A stretch of 64,000 bases of DNA from Haliotis asinina (lineage: Eukaryota > Mollusca > Gastropoda > Lepetellida > Haliotidae): positions 53,716,843-53,780,842 of the forward strand of contig NC_090282.1 of assembly GCF_037392515.1 (NCBI RefSeq), given 5' to 3'. Of the stretch, positions 59,725 through 64,000 are shown piece by piece. The position numbers and the translations under genes are program-made. Each line of letters begins with the position of its first letter. The first letter of the stretch is position 1. The notes under the pieces are model-generated. The model was not told where the DNA came from. It ran no database searches and saw nothing but the letters and a program-made list of their open reading frames with translations.

Positions 59725-60981
59725 ATGTACGGTAGAAAATTAGATCCTTTCAGAAGATTGAGAGAGCCATTAGGCGCCAGAGCCGTGCGACAGTCGGTGA
59801 CCATCACCAACAATCCCAGCAAGATAGACCAGAATCAAACTCTGCTGGTTAGATTTCCAAACCTTGGTGAGAATGACCTCATTGTACCAGGCACTGTTCG
59901 ACTGGCGTTCAATATCACGTTGACCTCCGGCAACGATAAACGCGAGCTAGTGCGGAACGTGGGGCGAGCTATCATCAAGAAAACGACCGTCAAGATCAGC
60001 GGTAACGAGGTGCTGAGCATCGACGACAGCGACGTGTTTCACTGCTACAAGGATCTCTGGAAAAGCGATGGAGAACGAGTCAATGATGTGTACCAGGGTA
60101 TCAGCAAATCAACCCGGGCGCGCATAGGGTATGTCTTCACGCAAGACCAGCAAGACAAGCTATCGGACGGTGAAAAAGCCATCGCTCTAGCATACGGGAA
60201 TCGATTCTGCGTGCCGCTCGACTTCGAGTTGCTCACGGGACACGCGCCGTTTTACCAGGCCGCGCTGGGTGATAGGCTCGAATACGAGCTCACGTTTAAC
60301 GACTATAGCAAAGTAGTGCGTACGCCGAACGGTGATGAGGCCAGTTATGCCATAGACAACATCTCTCTGGAGTTCGACATGGTCACTAGCCCGGAGCTGG
60401 CCAGGCAGGTTCGAAGCCAGTACTCTGGGAAGATGGCTATCCTGTACGATCGTGTATTGAGACATAGATCAGTCGTGCGAGATAAGAGCGACACTGTGTG
60501 GAATATCAACCTGAACGTGCCGGCGCGATCGATGAAAGGTATCCTGGTCGTCCCCGTGGAGGATTACGAGCCATTCCAGAGGGACAGCGAGAAGTTTTTC
60601 AACCCCGAGATTGAAAAGGTGGAAGTGACCATCGAGGGCGTGCCCAACCAGCTGTTCAGTCATGGTATGAGACCACACCAGCAGTGGGATGAGATAAAAA
60701 AGCTACCAGTGGGGGATTACATAACAAAGGACCTGGACCTAAGCTCCGTGCAGATCGGTGAATACCTGACCACCAAGTACGCCCTATGGTTGGACATGCG
60801 ATCCACGGATGATGATAAACTGCACGGTAGCGGGCGCCGTATAGATAACGGCAGCGAAGGGATAACCATCCAGATTACTAAGAAGGCTCAAACCGCTGGT
60901 AAGTTGAAATTATATCTGTACGTTATTATGGACGCGCAACTTAATATAGACAATGGGAGATTCGTGCAAGCCATCTACTAG
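59725..60981 (+). CDS. major capsid protein candidate
   Basis: 418 residues, starting MYGRKLDPFRRLREPLGARA. Long beta-rich body with VRFPNLGENDLIVPGTVRLA, ISGNEVLSIDDSDVFHCYKD, LDFELLTGHAPFYQAALGDR, and NINLNVPARSMKGILVVPVE near the middle. This family recurs next to packaging ATPases in cnidarian and mollusc genomes. Its position and size fit a double-jelly-roll capsid protein, though shorter than typical Polinton capsids (~600). No motif proves it; structure prediction would be decisive. Confidence 0.65.
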   Translation: MYGRKLDPFRRLREPLGARAVRQSVTITNNPSKIDQNQTLLVRFPNLGENDLIVPGTVRLAFNITLTSGNDKRELVRNVGRAIIKKTTVKISGNEVLSIDDSDVFHCYKDLWKSDGERVNDVYQGISKSTRARIGYVFTQDQQDKLSDGEKAIALAYGNRFCVPLDFELLTGHAPFYQAALGDRLEYELTFNDYSKVVRTPNGDEASYAIDNISLEFDMVTSPELARQVRSQYSGKMAILYDRVLRHRSVVRDKSDTVWNINLNVPARSMKGILVVPVEDYEPFQRDSEKFFNPEIEKVEVTIEGVPNQLFSHGMRPHQQWDEIKKLPVGDYITKDLDLSSVQIGEYLTTKYALWLDMRSTDDDKLHGSGRRIDNGSEGITIQITKKAQTAGKLKLYLYVIMDAQLNIDNGRFVQAIY

Positions 60982-61612
60982 TGGGGGGTACCCCCCCACA
61001 CCCCCCAACAATAAACTACCCCACCTCCCCACTGACCCACACTGCGCTATCATATGCGGGCAGACTGGCTGTGGGAAGACCGTTTTCGTGTTGGATATGT
61101 TAGAGGGTTACTACAAAGATGTTTTCGATAACATCGTTATCATGTGCCCTACTCTGAGCATGAATAAAACGTACGCGCGACCTTGGGTGATGACGGACCC
61201 GGACGTACACAAAATCGACCCTGGAACACGCCTGCAGGACTGGTTGAAAGCTCTTCACGAGAAATTTAAAGGGGAACCGACGCTGTTCATACTGGACGAC
61301 TGCAGCGCTAATTGCGAGATAACAAAAAAGAGAGACATGCTATCGTACCTAGCCTTCTCTGGCCGGCATGCAAATCACAGCGTCTGGGTGCTAACGCAGA
61401 TGTTCAACTCGGTGTTGAAAGACCTCAGGGAGCAGACGCGATGGGTGGCCTTATTTCACTGCAAGGACAGGGATTCGTTCGAGGAGTGTTTGAGAGAGAA
61501 CGATGTGATGAGCAAATTAGAACGGGAACGGGTGAAGAAACAGCTCGCTGAAACTAAACACGCTAAGCTCGTGCTCAAGACCGACCAACCAGTAGCATAT
61601 ATAGTATGCTAA
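60953..61612 (+). CDS. A32/FtsK-HerA type DNA-packaging ATPase
   Basis: 219 residues. Walker A CGQTGCGKTVFVLDML (residues ~36-51) and Walker B PTLFILDDCSA (~110) with a following sensor-like motif (VWVLTQMFNSVLKDLREQTR). This is the A32-type genome-packaging ATPase of Polintons and large DNA viruses, which pumps DNA into the capsid. The start overlaps the capsid gene end by 29 bases in another frame. The N-terminal Gly/Pro stretch (TSGGYPPTPPNN) is encoded by one of the element's G/C palindromes. Confidence 0.9.
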   Translation: MGDSCKPSTSGGYPPTPPNNKLPHLPTDPHCAIICGQTGCGKTVFVLDMLEGYYKDVFDNIVIMCPTLSMNKTYARPWVMTDPDVHKIDPGTRLQDWLKALHEKFKGEPTLFILDDCSANCEITKKRDMLSYLAFSGRHANHSVWVLTQMFNSVLKDLREQTRWVALFHCKDRDSFEECLRENDVMSKLERERVKKQLAETKHAKLVLKTDQPVAYIVC

Positions 61613-61673
61613 AGCTAAACAAAGCTAAGCAAAGCTAAGCAAAACTAAGCTAAGCAAAGCTAAGCATATAGCT
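61611..61673. repeat. AAAGCTAAGC decamer repeats in the element
   Basis: Five to six imperfect copies of AAAGCTAAGC fill the gap between the ATPase and the next gene. Confidence 0.85.
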
Positions 61674-61781
61674 ATGATATTCGAAGTGTTTGTCGTGTGC
61701 AACTTAACCTTCATTTCTCTGTGTTTTGTCTGCATCGGGTATTATATAGTTAAAACTAAATCTTACTTGTTATATTATAAG

Positions 61782-62375
61782 ATGGAGTGTGAGGAATTGC
61801 TAGAACAATTGTCGTTGGAGGGTTCCCCCACTGTGGGGGATTCCCCCAAGCGAGAGAAACTGGTGGCGTTGGCTGTTGGTGGCAAAGCCAAACATTACTT
61901 TGGAGACTACACTCCGGATAAAATTCACAAAATGTCAGCCGAAGAAATCGATAAGCTGTATGCTAGATACGAGTCCCGGCTCGGAGCAGAAATGACAAAG
62001 ACAATAGGATCGGCTATGACCCAGATATACACCGGTATTGTGTCACATTTCCTTCCCATTCCACCAGAGCGCCGACTTTACCTGTGGGAGGACCTCGAGA
62101 AAGACCCTTTTATCGAACACGCCGTGAGCTCTATCAGCTGCGGGCTGTACCACAAATATGGTATGTTGTTGGCTCCAGTGACGGCGGCGATTATCACGGC
62201 AAAACATTGTCAATTTGAGAGAAAGAATAATAATAATAGTATAGATGGATGCTGCACAGGAAACCCCAGTGGAGGTACCCCCAACAGTGGAGGAGACCCC
62301 AGTGGGGGTACCCCCCACACCCCCAACAGTGATGGAGGAGACCCCTTCAACAGTAACCAGGCAGAAGAATCCTAA
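61782..62375 (+). CDS. conserved element protein (KLYARYESRLG family)
   Basis: About 197 residues from ATG 61782 (MECEELLEQLSLEG); the frame is open to 61674, which would add a hydrophobic signal-like leader. Conserved-looking blocks: GGKAKHYFGDYTPDKIHKMS, KLYARYESRLGAEMTKTIGS, HFLPIPPERRLYL and AAIITAKHCQFE. The Gly/Pro tail (GGTPNSGGDPSGGTPHTPNS) comes from a palindrome cluster and overlaps the next gene in another frame. I recall the family from related capsid clusters; function unknown. Confidence 0.65.
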   Translation: MECEELLEQLSLEGSPTVGDSPKREKLVALAVGGKAKHYFGDYTPDKIHKMSAEEIDKLYARYESRLGAEMTKTIGSAMTQIYTGIVSHFLPIPPERRLYLWEDLEKDPFIEHAVSSISCGLYHKYGMLLAPVTAAIITAKHCQFERKNNNNSIDGCCTGNPSGGTPNSGGDPSGGTPHTPNSDGGDPFNSNQAEES

Positions 62376-62580
62376 GAGAGTAGCTGCCGGTAAAAAACGG
62401 TGGTGTAACCAACATAAAGTGACCAACCCAACCAGACTGTTGTTGGCTGTAGGCGTAACTGCTGCCGTGGTTATAACATGGTTATACGTGGGGGTTCCCT
62501 CCCACAGTGAGCCACCACCCACCCCCAACAGTGGGGGTGTGGGGGATACCCCCACTATTGACCCGCATATCATGTTATAA
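62245..62580 (+). CDS. small single-span membrane protein of the element
   Basis: 111 residues. Pro/Glu-rich N-terminus (VEVPPTVEETPVGVPPTPPT) encoded by palindromes, a basic stretch (RQKNPKRVAAGKKRW), one hydrophobic segment (LLLAVGVTAAVVITWLYVGV) and a Pro/Gly-rich tail. It overlaps the previous gene by about 130 bases in another frame. Function unknown. Confidence 0.55.
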   Translation: MDAAQETPVEVPPTVEETPVGVPPTPPTVMEETPSTVTRQKNPKRVAAGKKRWCNQHKVTNPTRLLLAVGVTAAVVITWLYVGVPSHSEPPPTPNSGGVGDTPTIDPHIML

Positions 62581-62606
62581 TTTTAATATTTTATATCATA
62601 TACATA

Positions 62607-62834
62607 ATGTCTGAGGGGAAAACGTTCGTCAACGACGCATACCACGCCACAGTGGTCGCTAGTCTAGCCGTAGGGTACGCTCGGTTGACTAAAATGGTGC
62701 TTAAACAACCAACTATCAAGCTAGATTTCAACCTGCAGGATATGGGTATGCTCATAATGAACCTTGGTATGGCGATGGCCACAAAAGACATCCTAGTAAA
62801 ACAAGGGATCATACCTGATAATATAATGAAATAA
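62607..62834 (+). CDS. small element protein, 75 residues
   Basis: MSEGKTFVNDAYHATVVASL is followed by Leu/Met-rich segments (LNLQ-type: DFNLQDMGMLIMNLGMAMAT), possibly membrane-associated. Short spacing on both sides (26 and 8 bases) shows it belongs to the plus-strand block. Function unknown. Confidence 0.6.
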   Translation: MSEGKTFVNDAYHATVVASLAVGYARLTKMVLKQPTIKLDFNLQDMGMLIMNLGMAMATKDILVKQGIIPDNIMK

Positions 62835-62842
62835 ATATAGGG

Positions 62843-63262
62843 ATGGCCACGATAGCTATGATGGTCGGTGGGGCGTTAGTGAATGCCCTGGCATTTTCCG
62901 GGAGTAATTTCCTCTTCTCGAAACTACGAGATGGGGCTGAAATACAGGAAGAAAGGAAGCGACATGATCTCGCTATTGAGAACTTACAAAAGGCACAGGC
63001 CGAGTACGCTAAAAAACGCCTCCAGAGGATCGATTTCATTAACGAACAACTCAAGCGTGAAAACCATGCCGTTCAAACATTCAACGATGTTGATGAAGCA
63101 ATGAAAGAATACTACCTACTAACTGGTAAACAATTGGAACCGCTTAATAAACCCACACTCGCTCAGTACTACACACCATCCAAGGGACAAATGAATCGTG
63201 AACTGGGCTTCATAGTTTTGGGTATAGCAGCTACTGCGTTGGTTGCGAAGCAATTAAACTAA
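62843..63262 (+). CDS. element protein with membrane ends and central helix
   Basis: 139 residues. An N-terminal hydrophobic segment (IAMMVGGALVNALAFSGSNF), a long charged helix (EIQEERKRHDLAIENLQKAQ) and a C-terminal hydrophobic segment (LGFIVLGIAATALVAKQL). It could span or bridge an inner membrane layer; no known family. Same block as its neighbours. Confidence 0.65.
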   Translation: MATIAMMVGGALVNALAFSGSNFLFSKLRDGAEIQEERKRHDLAIENLQKAQAEYAKKRLQRIDFINEQLKRENHAVQTFNDVDEAMKEYYLLTGKQLEPLNKPTLAQYYTPSKGQMNRELGFIVLGIAATALVAKQLN

Positions 63263-63281
63263 AATACCTATATAAGTAAAC

Positions 63282-63548
63282 ATGAGACCCGCTCCATACC
63301 GATGCGAATACATACTTATGGGGAAGACCGAGGCCTGTGGTAGGAAATGCAGGAATCAGGGGTTCTGTTGTTTCCATATGGGAAGTCCTAACTACACGTG
63401 TTCTGTGTGTGGTATCGGGGTTAAAGGGCACTACTGTCTATGTAAAGCTCACGGAGCGAACGTAGTCAGACATCAACTCATCTACGAGAATAAAAAAGGC
63501 TACATAAAAGAACGTAGGCGACTGCTCAAGATAGACTCCAATGCGTGA
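63282..63548 (+). CDS. Cys-rich zinc-binding small protein
   Basis: 88 residues with many Cys/His in pairs: RCEYILMGKTEACGRKC, GFCCFHMG, YTCSVCGIG, YCLCKAH. It is probably a small zinc-ribbon/finger protein, then a basic tail (KKGYIKERRRLLK). It may bind nucleic acid; inference. Confidence 0.65.
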   Translation: MRPAPYRCEYILMGKTEACGRKCRNQGFCCFHMGSPNYTCSVCGIGVKGHYCLCKAHGANVVRHQLIYENKKGYIKERRRLLKIDSNA

Positions 63549-63608
63549 AAGGGTTACCTCCCCTTACTGTGAACCAATTAGACATTGGTTCTCTTAGGTG
63601 TAAACACT

Positions 63609-63854
63609 ATGTATACTGTGTGCGAGCTAAAGCGGGTCGCAAAACAGAGAGGTGTGATCGGGTATTCTCGAATGCGGAAGTCAGCATTGTTGAGATTACT
63701 GGGTTTAGAAGCCCCTCCTACGGTAAAACAATTAAAAACTCAAGCGAAACAGCTTGGATACACGGGTTATTCAAACATGGGGAGAGACTGGTTAGTCGGA
63801 TTGTTATCACATGATACCTCGCTGATAGAAGACTTCCGAGAATTGGTCTCTTAG
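63609..63854 (+). CDS. small protein with two SAP/Rho-N-like helical repeats
   Basis: About 81 residues from ATG 63609 (MYTVCELKRVAKQRGVIGYS). Two internal repeats, TVCELKRVAKQRGVIGYSRM and TVKQLKTQAKQLGYTGYSNM, each followed by a short helix, have the shape of SAP or Rho N-terminal modules, which bind DNA or RNA. Another copy begins at 63945, so the gene is duplicated in tandem. Confidence 0.6.
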   Translation: MYTVCELKRVAKQRGVIGYSRMRKSALLRLLGLEAPPTVKQLKTQAKQLGYTGYSNMGRDWLVGLLSHDTSLIEDFRELVS

Positions 63855-63944
63855 ACATGTCAAATAAAATACAGGATTGAAATATATTTTTTATTAAGGT
63901 TACTGTGAACCAATTACACATTAGTTCTCTTAGGTGTAAACACT

Positions 63945-64000
63945 ATGTCTACTGTACGCGAGCTGAAGAAGGTCGCAAAACAGAGAGGTGTGATCGGGTA
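63945..64000 (+). CDS. second SAP/Rho-N-like gene, cut by the window end
   Basis: Starts MSTVRELKKVAKQRGVIG and is nearly identical in both coding and upstream sequence to the gene at 63609. Only about 18 codons are in view. Confidence 0.65.
   Translation, partial: MSTVRELKKVAKQRGVIG

Larger units (their letters stand above)
53900..64000. mobile_element. Polinton-like capsid-bearing element (fossil), runs off the window
   Basis: Three closely packed gene blocks: minus (54.0-57.2 kb), plus (57.2-58.5), minus (58.5-59.7), plus (59.7 to the end). Marker parts are a retroviral-type integrase C-terminal part, an A32/FtsK-type packaging ATPase and a capsid-protein candidate, with penton-like, fibre-like and small membrane proteins. 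This is the gene style of Polintons/Mavericks and adintoviruses. Protein-primed DNA polymerase and maturation protease are not seen in this window. Most frames are long and open, so the part in view looks nearly whole (about one break, in the integrase), and the copy is probably young. Left limit approximate. Confidence 0.8.

Overview
The window looks like nuclear DNA of a gastropod mollusc, most likely an abalone (Haliotis). The evidence is the many copies of SINE- and LINE-type repeats whose tails end in TGCGGCGTAAAACTA or AACTCACTCACTCA, which I recall as typical of abalone genomes, together with intron-bearing animal genes and an AT-rich background. Gene density is low. Host genes are separated by long non-coding stretches full of mobile elements.

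Layout. At 0.6-1.15 kb is a broken GNAT acetyltransferase on the minus strand, flanked by a SINE. From 1.5 to 6 kb there are SINE and LINE remnants, a SAP-domain fragment and a dead Tc1 copy. From 7.8 to 10.86 kb a ~200-bp minisatellite is split by a Tc1 transposon with an open DD34E transposase, and is followed by a 5'-truncated LINE (10.86-11.83 kb). The same minisatellite returns in the opposite orientation at 16.07-17.47 kb and runs straight into the 3' part of a second forkhead gene. From 21.43 to 27.47 kb two non-autonomous LTR elements lie head to tail inside one pair of CTTG target-site repeats. A single-exon forkhead (Fox) gene lies at 30.24-31.29 kb. A single-coding-exon membrane protein with ApoL-like character is at 36.00-36.86 kb. 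KICS2 (KICSTOR subunit, minus strand) occupies 37.67-48.49 kb; its ten coding exons can all be placed and give a 448-residue protein. A 3.2-kb piggyBac-type element without a recognisable transposase is at 50.19-53.39 kb. From about 53.9 kb to the end of the window is part of a Polinton-like, capsid-bearing element.

The host genes are unrelated to each other. KICS2 acts in lysosomal nutrient signalling to mTORC1, and the Fox gene is a transcription factor. The genes of the capsid-bearing element form a coherent virion-assembly set (capsid candidate, packaging ATPase, penton-like and fibre-like candidates, small membrane proteins) in three closely packed blocks with changing strand. It probably continues past base 64000. 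I treat it and the LTR pair as fossil or virus-like elements.

Items most worth a second look are: dispersed G/C palindromes scattered through genes and gaps of the capsid-bearing element; the LTR-element dimer; four tandem copies of a KICS2 splice acceptor with its first exon codons; and the TTAA-flanked 3.2-kb element.
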